In this document: positions 8,117-17,416 of the stretch, in pieces
How positions within the stretch are numbered: the first letter of the stretch is position 1
Layout: each line of letters begins with the position of its first letter
Translations under genes and position numbers: made by a program
Notes under the pieces: model-generated
What the model saw: only the letters and a program-made list of their open reading frames with translations
What the model was told of the DNA's origin: nothing
The model's database searches: none
DNA from: Gammaproteobacteria bacterium
GTDB taxonomy: Bacteria; Pseudomonadota; Gammaproteobacteria; Pseudomonadales; Pseudohongiellaceae
Direction: 5' to 3'
Assembly (NCBI GenBank): GCA_030654835.1
Contig: JAURWS010000003.1
Location: forward strand, 1 to 32,371
Length of the DNA stretch: 32,371 bases

Positions 8117-9235
8117 TCAGTGGTTTCTGATGAATTCAACCGCGCGGTCCGTAAAATCCGTGAACACGCCGTCGACATGGGCATTGACGTAAAACAGTTC
8201 CAGCATGTGCTCGAAGCTGCTGGCATAGGCAGGCAGCTGCCCCGCGTCGGCGCGGAAGGTATAGGGGTGCACCTGCAGCCCATTGGCGTGGGCATAGCCG
8301 ACCAGTCCGCTGATCTGCAGATTGTCCGCCGTGGAGTCGGGCCCGATGATCATCGTCTTCTCCGGCCCGAGGCCGTCGGCATACTGGGCGATCTGGCGCA
8401 CGCCGTCTTCGGTCTGCATCCACAGGTTCTCATCACCGCCGTCCAGCAACTGCACCAGCTTCAGATCGACACCCAGCGCGGGCATGACCACATCGTGCAG
8501 GCGCTTGAGCTCATCGAACTCGAAGGTCTGCACGAAGGCCTTGTCCGTCTTGCCGGTGTAGCCGTATTGCTTGAGCACGGCGAGCACCGCAGTGCCCAGG
8601 TCCTTGCCCTCGGCAAGGTGGAACGCGGGCGACTTGATCTCGGGGTAGATGCCGATGTCCTTGCCGGTGGAGTGATTCAGGCCCTGAATCAGCTCGATCT
8701 CCTGCGCCAGCGTGTGCACCTTGAAGATCGATTTGCCGAGCGGGAAACGGTCCGCATAGTTCTGCGTCTTCTGGCCATTCTCGACAGAGAAACCCTCGGT
8801 GACATTGAGTGTGAGGATCTCCTCCAGCGTGAAATCCACGGCGTAGTGCTGGCCGTCGGCACGGGCACGGCCGGGGAATTTCTCGGCGACATCGGTGGTG
8901 CGGTCGAGCGTGATGTCGTGAATGATGATCAACTGATCGTCCTTCGTCATCACCACGTCCTGCTCCAGGTAGTCGGCGCCCATCGCGTAGGCCATGGCCT
9001 TGGCAGGCAGCGTGTGCTCTGGCAGATAGCCGCTGGCGCCACGGTGGGCGACTACCACTTTGCCAGTGAGGCCGAAGGAGGGCGGCGGTGCTGGCTGGGC
9101 TGCAGGCTGGACGGCCGCAGGAGCGACGGGTTGGCTAGCACTGTCGGGGGTGTCACAGGCCACGAGGCTCATGGCGATCACTCCAAGAAAGGTGAGGGTG
9201 AGAACGGTACGGGACTGTTGCGGACGGATCTGCAT
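8117..9235 (-). CDS. glpQ: Glycerophosphodiester phosphodiesterase lipoprotein (GlpQ-like)
   Basis: This 372-residue enzyme is predicted to hydrolyse glycerophosphodiesters to glycerol-3-phosphate and an alcohol. A lipoprotein signal ends in LVAC (Cys27), followed by a Pro/Ala-rich linker to about residue 53, which places it on the periplasmic face of a membrane. The GDPD TIM-barrel starts VVAHRGASGYLPEHT (His64, Arg65, Glu73), with metal ligands LEQDV (Glu91, Asp93) and the second catalytic His in IIHDITLDRTT (His106). It ends in DGVFTDFTDRAVEFI, the usual family end, so it is full length. The DUF5916 gene upstream stops 87 bp before its start. A phosphate-diester role would fit the phn-type transporter a few kilobases away, but they are separate units. 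Confidence 0.95.
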   Translation of the reverse strand: MQIRPQQSRTVLTLTFLGVIAMSLVACDTPDSASQPVAPAAVQPAAQPAPPPSFGLTGKVVVAHRGASGYLPEHTLPAKAMAYAMGADYLEQDVVMTKDDQLIIIHDITLDRTTDVAEKFPGRARADGQHYAVDFTLEEILTLNVTEGFSVENGQKTQNYADRFPLGKSIFKVHTLAQEIELIQGLNHSTGKDIGIYPEIKSPAFHLAEGKDLGTAVLAVLKQYGYTGKTDKAFVQTFEFDELKRLHDVVMPALGVDLKLVQLLDGGDENLWMQTEDGVRQIAQYADGLGPEKTMIIGPDSTADNLQISGLVGYAHANGLQVHPYTFRADAGQLPAYASSFEHMLELFYVNAHVDGVFTDFTDRAVEFIRNH

Positions 9236-9308
9236 CGGGAATCCTTCATCGGGAAAATGGGCGGAAGTCCTATCCTGAATCAGCTGTGTGTCATGGATGT
9301 GTCACTTT

Positions 9309-9323
9309 TGTGGGAGCGGGCCT
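9309..9323. repeat. Single REP half-site
   Basis: TGTGGGAGCGGGCCT matches the outer arm of the REPINs at 3167-3236 and 15609-15682, without a partner arm. Its last base is also the last base of the stop codon of the upstream DUF5916 gene, so it lies immediately 3' of that gene. Confidence 0.7.
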
Positions 9324-11854
9324 CAGCTACCCAGCCGGTAGCGCAGCTTCACCACCCAGTTGTCAACGATCTGGTCATTCCAGGCGTGCTCGAACATGCC
9401 GCTGTAGTCATCCTCGAAGGTACGCGCGAGGTTGCCGCCGCGCGTGTAGACGAAGAACAGATCCGACAGTGGTGCGATCTCCCAGCGGTAGCGCGCCTGG
9501 AAGCTCATGCGGCTGACGGCGAAATTGTCGCTGCCAGCGGTCACATCGCCCGTCTCGTTCAATGACTCCACCTTGCTGGCGTTGACCTGATAGAAGCGAT
9601 CCTCGAAGGCCTTGATGCCGGTCCATTGCAGGCTGAAACGCAACTGCTGCTTGGCGCTGATGAAGTAGTCCATCTCCAGGCGTGGCGCCCACTCGTTGGC
9701 CTCGAAGGCCGTCATGCGACCCTTGCCCTGATGAATCAGCCACGCCTCGCGATCGACGTAGCGGGTGCTCAAGTCCACGGAGAAACGGTCGTTGGGCTGC
9801 CAGCTCACGCCAGCCGAGTAGCTCAGGCTCTGCTTCCCGAGGTCTTCCTCGGCGCTGTTGAAACCGACGTTGTAGGAGAACGGCCGCGAGGCATCGCTGC
9901 GCCAGTTGGCGTCGAAGCCGATGCGCATGGGGATCTTGAAGGTGCCATTGCCGCGGCTGAGCGTGTCGTCCGTGCGTGCCGGGAAAAGGCGCAGCGTGGA
10001 GCTCAATGAGGTGTTGTCGAGGAAGTTCAGATACTGGGTGAAATGCATGCCCAGCCGCACTGGATCTCCGTCGGTGTTCCATTGGTTGACGATGTTCATG
10101 CTGCGGTTGCGCGAGCGCAGGCCGGGCAGATCAGACTCGGTGATGTTGAGTACATAATCGAGCTGCACATGGTCGTTGCGCTGCACGAAGCCGATGTCAT
10201 TCAGCTCGATCTTGTCGTCCAGATAGGTGCCGGTGATGCTGTGTTGCAGGCGCCGGTTGGGGCGGAAGTCGAGGTCCAGATACATGCCCGAACCGCTGAC
10301 GTCCTGCACCCTGCTGTGCATGACCTGGCCGTCGAACACCCAGCGGGTGTCGGCGGAGAAGTAGTGCATGTCGAAGGCGTTCACCGTCGCCTCACGGTTC
10401 GGATGTGAGAGGTTGCTGCCGAACCAGCCAAAAGCTCTGCGCCCGCCAGACGCGGTGTCTTCATATAACAGACGCCCGATGGCAAAGTCCCGTCCGTCGG
10501 CCTGCACATGCACGCGCGAGCCATCGGCCAGCGTGCCGCGCACCGCTGAATCATCCTCTGCCGCCATCATCGTGCCATAACGCCAGTTGCCCGACTGCCC
10601 GGTGAGCTTGCCTGCCGCCAGCAGATCGGTGGGGCGACTCAGGTCGGTGGCGATCACGTTCACGCCTGTCGGCACCGTGTAAGAGGCCTGACGACCGATG
10701 CGCCGGGTGTTGAGCAATGTCGAAGGGGCACCACCGTGGCCACCGATGTCACGAGGCGAGGTGCTGAAGATGTCCTGGCCTTCGAGGAAGAACGGCCGCT
10801 TCTCTTCGAAGTAAGTCTCGAAGGCGCCGAGGTTGACCACCACGTCGTCGGATTCCACGGTGCCGAAGTCGGGGTTCAGGGCGGCCGAGAGTTGCAGATT
10901 GGAGGTCGGACGCCAGTAAAGGTCGGTGCCCACCCGATAATCGGTCTCGTTCTTCATGTCGTCGAAGGACGCCGAGGCATATGGGTAAAGCGTAAATTGG
11001 GTGGAGGGGTTGATGCCGGTCAGTTCATAGGGCTGAAATGCGGAGATGAATTCCGCACTGTTGCGCGGCAACACCGGCCATGACCAGGTCTCGCCCATCG
11101 CCGCCAGCACGCGCTCCGTATAGATGCCAATGCGGCGGGTGTCGCCACCCTGCGGCAGCGCCATCATCGACCACGGAATGAACATCTCGCCGGACCAGCC
11201 ATTGTCGAGCGACTTGGTCGCGCCGTTCCACGGCCCATCCCACTGCCGGTTGATCTGACGTTCCGGCACGATGGTGCCATCGTTCAGGGAGCCGCCCAGG
11301 TTGATGCGCAGGAAGTAGCCATACAGGCCGGTGCCGGAAGGGTCGAACGCAAACCCGTAACTATCGCGCTGGGACTGCGCGTCGCGCGAACTCATACGCG
11401 AGACCAGCGTCGCCGGGTCCTGATAATTCATCACGCCGACGTACATGCCGCGCGAGGTGTAGAACACGCGGGTATGGGTCTCCAGTGACGCCGACGCCAG
11501 GGTGTCTGGCTGAATGACACCCATGCCATCGATGATCGGAATGTCCTGCCACACGAATTCATCGAGTACGCCGTCCACCGTGATCTGTGCGTCTGCATCG
11601 GCGACGCGGGTCAGCGGCGTGGCGCGTTGCTCGGCAATCTGGTTGAGGGGCTGGGCTGTCAATGCCCCGGAAAAGCCGACACCCAGCATCAGGCCAGTGA
11701 TGAGTCTGGCCAGAGGAGTTGCGGGGAAATTTGCGGCGGCACTGGCGGCGAGAGGCGGTAATTTGATCGTCACAGGAATACTCAGGTTACGGGTGGGTTC
11801 GGCTGGAATTCCCGTTTTCGGCGGGAAATTGAGCAGCGGCGATTCTAACAGCAT
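9323..11854 (-). CDS. DUF5916 / CBM9-like outer-membrane protein
   Basis: This is a large secreted protein of about 843 residues. After a hydrophobic segment, LARLITGLMLGVGFSGALTAQ, the N-terminal third looks like the carbohydrate-binding family 9-like beta-sandwich: ITVDGVLDEFVWQDIPII, ETHTRVFYTSRGMYVGV and GWSGEMFIPWSMM. The rest alternates short polar and aromatic strands and resembles the DUF5916 beta-barrel, ending in VVKLRYRLGS with a near-terminal aromatic residue as in outer-membrane proteins. Function is not established for the family. ATG 11854 is chosen because AAAGGA lies about ten bases upstream; an in-frame ATG at 11923 and a GTG near 11773, just before the hydrophobic segment, are alternatives. 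The gene lies upstream of glpQ in the same direction. Confidence 0.85.
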   Translation of the reverse strand: MLLESPLLNFPPKTGIPAEPTRNLSIPVTIKLPPLAASAAANFPATPLARLITGLMLGVGFSGALTAQPLNQIAEQRATPLTRVADADAQITVDGVLDEFVWQDIPIIDGMGVIQPDTLASASLETHTRVFYTSRGMYVGVMNYQDPATLVSRMSSRDAQSQRDSYGFAFDPSGTGLYGYFLRINLGGSLNDGTIVPERQINRQWDGPWNGATKSLDNGWSGEMFIPWSMMALPQGGDTRRIGIYTERVLAAMGETWSWPVLPRNSAEFISAFQPYELTGINPSTQFTLYPYASASFDDMKNETDYRVGTDLYWRPTSNLQLSAALNPDFGTVESDDVVVNLGAFETYFEEKRPFFLEGQDIFSTSPRDIGGHGGAPSTLLNTRRIGRQASYTVPTGVNVIATDLSRPTDLLAAGKLTGQSGNWRYGTMMAAEDDSAVRGTLADGSRVHVQADGRDFAIGRLLYEDTASGGRRAFGWFGSNLSHPNREATVNAFDMHYFSADTRWVFDGQVMHSRVQDVSGSGMYLDLDFRPNRRLQHSITGTYLDDKIELNDIGFVQRNDHVQLDYVLNITESDLPGLRSRNRSMNIVNQWNTDGDPVRLGMHFTQYLNFLDNTSLSSTLRLFPARTDDTLSRGNGTFKIPMRIGFDANWRSDASRPFSYNVGFNSAEEDLGKQSLSYSAGVSWQPNDRFSVDLSTRYVDREAWLIHQGKGRMTAFEANEWAPRLEMDYFISAKQQLRFSLQWTGIKAFEDRFYQVNASKVESLNETGDVTAGSDNFAVSRMSFQARYRWEIAPLSDLFFVYTRGGNLARTFEDDYSGMFEHAWNDQIVDNWVVKLRYRLGS

Positions 11855-11991
11855 TCTTCCAACATCCTTTTCCAACAAGTCAGTTTTGCCACAATTCGTC
11901 AGAATTGCCCTCTGGATTGCCATGTTTCCTACTTCTAGCGGGCGGCGATATGGGCTCTAATTGGGTCACTATCAAAAAGAGCAGAAGTATC

Positions 11992-12141
11992 ATGAAACAC
12001 GTCGATCGCCGCATGAACCCAACACTGACCCAGGAAGTGACCTACAGCTGGGAACAACACGAACAGACCGGACAGAAGCTGCTTTTCAATCTGGCCTGCT
12101 TCACTGTCGTCTTCGGCGTGCTGTACTTCTTCCTGGCCTGA
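11992..12141 (+). CDS. Small single-span membrane protein, unknown
   Basis: This 49-residue frame is one of the few on the plus strand. It starts MKHVDRRMNPTLTQEVTYSW, has a polar N-terminal half and ends in one hydrophobic helix, LLFNLACFTVVFGVLYFFLA, so a C-terminal tail anchor is likely. A weak AGAAG lies eight bases upstream; Met8 is an alternative start. It sits between the start of the DUF5916 gene (divergent) and the end of the M1-M28 gene (convergent, 19 bp). I do not recognise a family. Confidence 0.5.
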   Translation: MKHVDRRMNPTLTQEVTYSWEQHEQTGQKLLFNLACFTVVFGVLYFFLA

Positions 12142-12160
12142 TCCATCCCGCATTAGCCAA

Positions 12161-15100
12161 TCAACGCGCTTTCAGCACTGCCTCGACAGAGAGCAGTGCA
12201 TCGTTGCGTCTGATCTGCAGCTGTACCGCATCCCCTGGCGCCGCCGCTCTTAGCAGATTGGAATACTCCTGAAGGTTCGCAATCGGAGTGTCGTTGTACT
12301 GCAACAGCACATCGCCCGCCTGCAAACCCGCTTCTTCGCCCGCACTGCCCGGTGTCACGCCTGAGATCTGCACACCTTCACCGGTGTAGTTGAATTCAGG
12401 AATCGTGCCCAACGAGGCAGCCCGCGCACCGGCAGCAGCTTCCGTCGAACGCACCGGCGCATTGGTGAGATTCACCCGCAGCGGCTGATCGCGATCTGCC
12501 AGATATACCATTGCCTCCTCTACCCACAGCGCGATGTCGGACATGCCGTCGAGATCGACCTTGTCGGCAGTGTCGCTGGCCCGGTGATAGTCCGTGTGCA
12601 GGCCGCTGAACAGGTGAATGGCAGGAATTCCCGCCTCCAGGAAGCTCACATGATCGCTGCCCGCCACTGCCTGCGCGGGGAACTGCGCGGGCACGCCGAT
12701 GGTGAAACCGATGCCCTGCGCCATGAACGGCCACTCGTAGGCGCTGTCGCTGGCGAAGACCTGCAGCGTGCGCCCTTCGAGGCGGCCGACGCTGTCCATG
12801 TTGAGCATGGCGAAGAGATTTGAGGTCGCGAACGGCGCCGGTGGATTCGCCACGAAGTGACGCGACCCGATCAGCCCCGACTCCTCGCCCGTGAAGGCCA
12901 CGAAGATCACCGAGCGTTTCGGGCTGAAGGATTTCTGCAGCTTGCGGGCGACTTCGATGAGAATCCCGACGCCGGAAGCGTTGTCGTCGGCGCCCTCGAA
13001 CACCGACTCGTTGCCATTGGCGTCTGTCTCCATCCCGAGATGATCGTAGTGGGCCCCAAGGATGATGGGCGCGTTCTTCAACGTGTCGTCAGTGCCCGGC
13101 AGCACGCCGATGACATTGCTGAACGACGCGCTCTCGCCACCCGGCAGCGCTTCCGTCCAGGTCTGCAGATAGGAATCACCCGGCTCCTGCAGGCCAATGT
13201 CTCTGAACTGGGTGGCGATGTAGTCGGCGGCGAGATCGATGCCGACGGTGCCGACGCCACGGCCTTGCATCACCGGGTCGCTTAACACCTCGACATGCGC
13301 GGCCAGCCCGGCAGGCAGATATTTCGGCGGCAACTCGGCCAGCGCCGACTGGACGGGCAGCAGTGCCAGTTGTGTGCCAGCGGCGAGCCCGGGCGTGCGC
13401 CACTGCAGCGGCGAATCCGGGCTCTCCCACTGGCCCTTCACATCATTGGTGGGCTCGCTGCCGACGAAGCTGAGATAGGAATATTTGCCGTAGTGCGGCA
13501 GCTTCTCGGTGAGGCCGGGCATCGCCTCCGGCGAGTGCGCGTGGATCCAGCCGATCGTCAGCTCGGGATCATCCGGATGCGTTGCCGTCAGCACGGTGCT
13601 GCGCTCCGCGAAGGGCAGCTCGCTGCCGAGTAGCGAGAGACCGGCGTCTTCGAAACCGACGCCGTAATAATTCACGGCATCGGCGATGATGCTGGCGGCG
13701 GGATTGTCACGCCCCATGATCCACACCGATTTGTCGGCGGGTAGCAGGCGGAAATCTTCGGCCATGACGATCTCGGAATTAACCTCGGTGCCCGCCGTGA
13801 AAAACTCGGCCATCTCCAGCCACAGCGCGCGGTTCTCCTGCGGCACCACGAACACGATATTCTGCGCGCCAAACATCTGTCGCAGTGTCGGCGGCAATTC
13901 GGCGACATCGAGGCGGCGGAACACGTCGAAGTAAGGGTCGACCTGCACGGCCTGCAGCGCTGCGTAGTTCGGCACGCTGAGCTGTGCGGTGGCGCTGCTC
14001 GCGCTCATCGGCACCTGCACTATCTGCGCCTCCTGCTCGCCTTCGTAATAAAGGGCAACCGGCACGCTCAGTGCGTAAGCAGCGCCCTGTTGAATCTGTT
14101 GCAGTTCGATCTGCGCGCTGCCATCTGCTGCGCCACTCACGCTGAGTGCGAGTTCCGGTGCACCGGGACGCTCGACCCACTGCTGGAAGAACTCACTCAG
14201 ATCTTTACCGCTGATTCTGGAAAATAGTGCCTCGATATCGGCGAACGAGGTGCGCTGGAAGCGCCGCTCACTGTAGAGATCGCGCAGCCCCTGCAGAAAC
14301 AATTCATCGCCCAGCTCGACGCGCAGCATGTGCCACAGCATCAGCGTCTTACCGTAGCCAATGGCCTGCGACGCCGCCGAATTGCGCGAAGTGAATTGGC
14401 TCAGCGGAAAATCCGCAGCATCGGTGACGAAGCTGCGATAGCGCCCGAGCATGTCCTTGCGATATTCCGCGCCAGCCGCATTCATTTCCTGAAACAGGTG
14501 GTCGGCGAGATAAGCCGTCAGCCCCTCACTCCAGTTGCCCGTGTCGTAATCGGGGTACACCGAGTTGCCCCACCAGTTGTGGAGAATTTCGTGCGGGTAC
14601 GACGATTCGAGAATGAAAGGAAAGCGGATGATCTGTTCGCCCAGCAGCGTGAACGAGGGCATGCCGTAGCCGGTCTCCCAGAAGTTCTCGACCAACGCAA
14701 ACTTGCTGAAGGGATAGGCGCCGAGCATCGGCTCGTACAGGGCCAGATATCTCTCCGTGGCATCGAGATAGCGCGTCGCAAGATTGGGATCGGGGTTGCG
14801 CAGGTAGGCGAGCATCTCGACTTCGCCGCTGCCGTTTGCGCCTGTCACGCTCGCCACTGACGAGCGGTAGGGCATGCGATAGGTCGTGAAGTCGGCGGCG
14901 ATCAGATAGACCTCCTCCATCGGCTGTGCGCTCACCCAGACATTTTCCCGGCTTTGAGAACCATCTTGCGAACCACTTTGAGAGTCACCTTGAGAGTCAC
15001 CCTGGCTTACCGCCGTCCAGCCCTCGGCCGCTCCGACAAAGTCCACCGCCATCGTGAAGCTCATCAGCCCCGCTTCGAAGTCCGGCACCCACACACTGCT

Positions 15101-15583
15101 GTGGTCGAGATAGACACCGCGCTCACTGATGATGCCGGTGGTGGAAGAGAAGCTCTGCGCGTATTCGGCCGTCAGTTGCGCGGCATCGGCGTAGACGTGA
15201 CCGCTGTAGCTCAGCGTCACCTGCGCGGAATCGTCGCTGAGCAGGAGACGGTAATGGTTGGCGGGCGCGATGGTGCGGCCTGCGTCGGCGGCGCTGCTGC
15301 TGGCGGTGGATGCAGTGTCGTCGGACTCGCTCTCAATTGCCTCGATGCGGAAGTTGCTGCCCTGCAGGCTGTCGAGAATCAGGTTGGCATTGAGCTGAAA
15401 CTCATACTCACGCTGGCCGGGAGTGAGCGCGGCCAAGGTCGCAGGCAGTGTCAGCGTGTCCTGCACGCTGATCGAGTTCTGCGCCGGGTCGAGCGTCACG
15501 TCCAGCGCATGATGCAGGCTCTGCTGCGCGTGGGCGGACGCGGCCCAGAGCAGGGTGGCGAGCGCGAGAGTGTGTTTGTTCAT
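12161..15583 (-). CDS. Secreted M1-like / M28 double peptidase with C-terminal PDZ domain
   Basis: This 1140-residue exported protein joins two zinc peptidase modules. Signal peptide MNKHTLALATLLWAASAHA opens it. The M1-like half carries HEILHNWWGN at about 331-340 and the third ligand Glu in NWSEG about 17 residues on; the usual GAMEN motif is replaced by an ENFWETGYGMPSF-type sequence. After an uncharacterised 280-residue section comes an M28 aminopeptidase with HYDHLG (about 845), GADDNASG, GEESGLIGS, NMDSVGR and HTDYH, all ligands present. Residues about 1058-1140 form a PDZ domain (GVQISGVTPGSAGEEAGLQAGDVL). A Ser/Gln/Asp/Gly-rich stretch lies near 195-211. AAGGA seven bases before ATG 15583 supports this start. 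Each module is known separately; the role is presumably periplasmic peptide digestion. Confidence 0.93.
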   Translation of the reverse strand: MNKHTLALATLLWAASAHAQQSLHHALDVTLDPAQNSISVQDTLTLPATLAALTPGQREYEFQLNANLILDSLQGSNFRIEAIESESDDTASTASSSAADAGRTIAPANHYRLLLSDDSAQVTLSYSGHVYADAAQLTAEYAQSFSSTTGIISERGVYLDHSSVWVPDFEAGLMSFTMAVDFVGAAEGWTAVSQGDSQGDSQSGSQDGSQSRENVWVSAQPMEEVYLIAADFTTYRMPYRSSVASVTGANGSGEVEMLAYLRNPDPNLATRYLDATERYLALYEPMLGAYPFSKFALVENFWETGYGMPSFTLLGEQIIRFPFILESSYPHEILHNWWGNSVYPDYDTGNWSEGLTAYLADHLFQEMNAAGAEYRKDMLGRYRSFVTDAADFPLSQFTSRNSAASQAIGYGKTLMLWHMLRVELGDELFLQGLRDLYSERRFQRTSFADIEALFSRISGKDLSEFFQQWVERPGAPELALSVSGAADGSAQIELQQIQQGAAYALSVPVALYYEGEQEAQIVQVPMSASSATAQLSVPNYAALQAVQVDPYFDVFRRLDVAELPPTLRQMFGAQNIVFVVPQENRALWLEMAEFFTAGTEVNSEIVMAEDFRLLPADKSVWIMGRDNPAASIIADAVNYYGVGFEDAGLSLLGSELPFAERSTVLTATHPDDPELTIGWIHAHSPEAMPGLTEKLPHYGKYSYLSFVGSEPTNDVKGQWESPDSPLQWRTPGLAAGTQLALLPVQSALAELPPKYLPAGLAAHVEVLSDPVMQGRGVGTVGIDLAADYIATQFRDIGLQEPGDSYLQTWTEALPGGESASFSNVIGVLPGTDDTLKNAPIILGAHYDHLGMETDANGNESVFEGADDNASGVGILIEVARKLQKSFSPKRSVIFVAFTGEESGLIGSRHFVANPPAPFATSNLFAMLNMDSVGRLEGRTLQVFASDSAYEWPFMAQGIGFTIGVPAQFPAQAVAGSDHVSFLEAGIPAIHLFSGLHTDYHRASDTADKVDLDGMSDIALWVEEAMVYLADRDQPLRVNLTNAPVRSTEAAAGARAASLGTIPEFNYTGEGVQISGVTPGSAGEEAGLQAGDVLLQYNDTPIANLQEYSNLLRAAAPGDAVQLQIRRNDALLSVEAVLKAR

Positions 15584-15608
15584 GAACATATCCTTCAAAG
15601 CTCAACCC

Positions 15609-15682
15609 TGTGGGAGCGGGCCTGCCCGCGATTTGCTCTGCGAGACTCACGGAAAGAAATCGCGGGCAGGCCCGCTCCCACA
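15609..15682. repeat. REPIN in intergenic region
   Basis: A 74-bp inverted repeat begins TGTGGGAGCGGGCCTGCCCG and ends with its mirror; the arms are 24-26 bp with a variable loop. It fills almost the whole gap between the TolB-like gene (stop at 15687) and the M1-M28 gene (start at 15583), so it could form an RNA hairpin that tunes expression between the two. It belongs to the same REP family as the copies at 3167 and 9309. Confidence 0.92.
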
Positions 15683-15686
15683 TGTG

Positions 15687-16892
15687 CTACAGACCCAGCA
15701 ACTCCAGCGCCCGCGCGTGGTTCCAATCAGCCATGAAGATCTGCGACGTGCCATCGGCAGTGCGCGTGCTGCTCCATGCCATCTTGTCCCCGGTCGGCGA
15801 GAACACCGGCAGGATGTCCGTGCCTTCGGTATTCGTCACCCGCACCGGCGCGTGCTCGCCCAGCGTGTCGACCATGAACAACTCGAAGTTGGCATGCCCC
15901 AACACGTTGCTGGAATAGATGATGTAATCGCCACTCGGATGGAAGTACGGACCCCAGGACACCATCGCCGAATCGGTGAGCTGACGCTGGTTGCTGCCAT
16001 CGGCATTCATCGTCCAGATCTCGGCGCTGTTGCCATCTGGGTTGAAACGACGCCAGACGACCTGCTGGTTGTCGGCGCTGAAGAAGGGACCGCCATCGTA
16101 GCCAGGGGAGTGCGTCAACTGCCGCACATTGCTGCCGTCGGGGTTCATCACGTAGAGGTCCATGAAGTAGGACGCGTCATCCTCGAACAGACGCTGCTCG
16201 GCCTGACTCAGCGGCCGGTTATAGGCTTCGCGGTTGGAGGCGAAGATGATGGTCTGGCCATCAGAAGAATAAGAACCCTCGGCGTCATAGCCACGGGCGT
16301 TGGAGAGATTCACCAGCCCGCTCCCGTCGGTGTTGGCCTGATAGATCTCGTAGTGTTCGTCATAGTCCCACGCGTAGCCTCGCTGCGCCGCGCTCTCGCG
16401 CATCGCAATCTCGCGCTGCTGCTTGCCGAGGGTATCCGGGTCTTCGTGAGTGGACGAGAACAGCACGAGGTCTTGTGTCGGATGAATCCATGAACAGGTA
16501 GTCAGCCCGATGCCGGGTGACACGCGCGTCGTGGTCCCAGCCACGAGATCACGCATGAAGATCTGGTAGAACGGGTTGTCACCCTCCAGCTCGGCCTGAT
16601 AGATGAGACGGTTGCCGTCGGCGCTGAAGTAACCCTCGCCAGAGCGCTTGCCCTCGGTGATCAGCTGGTGAGTGTTGAGCAGCAGCTCACTCTCATAAAG
16701 AGTTTCCATCTCGGCCGGTGGCGTGTAGGCAGCGGTGGCGCCCGTAGTACCATCCGGAGTGGTCGTCGCCACTGCAGCGGCCGACTCTTCACTGGTGTTG
16801 GAGGCGACCGGCGCTTCCTGGCTGCAGGCCACGAGAGAGAGAACGCTAAAACAAAGGATACCCAGACGTTTTGAGTGCATGCGTGCGTGCAT
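15687..16892 (-). CDS. TolB-like (PD40/WD40-like) beta-propeller lipoprotein
   Basis: This protein of about 400 residues is anchored as a lipoprotein: its signal ends in SLVACSQE. After a Ser/Thr/Ala-rich linker come repeated PD40-type blades, each with a pattern such as YSSDGQTIIFASNR, FFSADNQQVVWRRF, FHPSGDYIIYSSN and FSPTGDKMAWSS, alternating with DLYVMNPDGSNVRQLT and EIWTMNADGSNQRQLT. This is the TolB-type propeller fold, which binds proteins or peptides; it lacks the TolB N-terminal domain and no Tol genes are near. It is directly upstream of the M1-M28 peptidase, separated by a REPIN, so it may serve as a partner or ligand-binding subunit of it; that is inference. ATG 16880 is an alternative start. 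Confidence 0.88.
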   Translation of the reverse strand: MHARMHSKRLGILCFSVLSLVACSQEAPVASNTSEESAAAVATTTPDGTTGATAAYTPPAEMETLYESELLLNTHQLITEGKRSGEGYFSADGNRLIYQAELEGDNPFYQIFMRDLVAGTTTRVSPGIGLTTCSWIHPTQDLVLFSSTHEDPDTLGKQQREIAMRESAAQRGYAWDYDEHYEIYQANTDGSGLVNLSNARGYDAEGSYSSDGQTIIFASNREAYNRPLSQAEQRLFEDDASYFMDLYVMNPDGSNVRQLTHSPGYDGGPFFSADNQQVVWRRFNPDGNSAEIWTMNADGSNQRQLTDSAMVSWGPYFHPSGDYIIYSSNVLGHANFELFMVDTLGEHAPVRVTNTEGTDILPVFSPTGDKMAWSSTRTADGTSQIFMADWNHARALELLGL

Positions 16893-16960
16893 AAGCGGTC
16901 ACCAATACAGATAGGAAGAGGAGGGCTGGCGGCCACTATATCGTCGAGCGGCGCCTCTGC

Positions 16961-16998
16961 AAAGCAAAACGGGCGAACCCCGTGAGGTTCACCCGTTC
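16961..16998 (-). terminator. Rho-independent terminator (possibly bidirectional)
   Basis: A stem AACGGGcGAACC pairs with GGTTCaCCCGTT around a short loop (16968-16997). On the minus strand it is followed by TTTTGCTTT, placing it just after the stop (17003) of the phospholipase-like gene. On the plus strand it is followed by CTTTCTC. It ends the long transcript from the right and separates it from the TolB-like gene. Confidence 0.8.
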
Positions 16999-17002
16999 TT
17001 TC

Positions 17003-17416
17003 TCAAGGGCGCATTCCTTGAACCTGCTCCAGCTCTTCAGCCGTGAGTTTTTTGTAGCCGCGCGGATAGGGCCAGCCATATCCCCATCTGAATGGGGTCG
17101 GCAGATACGGAGTGCCACCAACGCGCACACCGGCCAGCATGATCGCCGCGATTCGTGAGTCGCCCACCTGCGCGACACACTGCTGCAGCCCCAGATCGGC
17201 CGCCATGCGTTCCTCGTAAGTGCCTCCTTGCCAGTACGCCACGTCGTGCGCCACACAACAACTCAGCCACAACTGCCGCTGCTCAAGTGAGCCATCCGGA
17301 AACGCGCTGCAACCGTCCGAAGTGAAAGGCGCCAACTCTTCGCTTTGGGAGAACATCGGGAGCAAGGCGAGCAGCATGCCGAGCAGTAGAAAGCCAGGCA
17401 TTCGATTCAGAAGCAT
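17003..17416 (-). CDS. Small secreted phospholipase-A2-like protein
   Basis: This 137-residue protein has a signal peptide (MLLNRMPGFLLLGMLLALLPMFSQS) and then DGCSAFPDG (34-42) and WLSCCVAHDVAYWQGGT (50-66). The CCxxHDxxY arrangement (Cys53, Cys54, His57, Asp58, Tyr61) is the catalytic helix signature of secreted phospholipase A2-type folds, so a lipid-cleaving role outside the cytoplasm is plausible but not shown. A further Cys80 could form a disulfide. The ATG overlaps the stop of the VIT1 gene as TGATG, so the two are translationally coupled. A longer frame starting at 17476 would read antisense-like sequence inside the VIT1 gene and is rejected. Confidence 0.75.
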   Translation of the reverse strand: MLLNRMPGFLLLGMLLALLPMFSQSEELAPFTSDGCSAFPDGSLEQRQLWLSCCVAHDVAYWQGGTYEERMAADLGLQQCVAQVGDSRIAAIMLAGVRVGGTPYLPTPFRWGYGWPYPRGYKKLTAEELEQVQGMRP

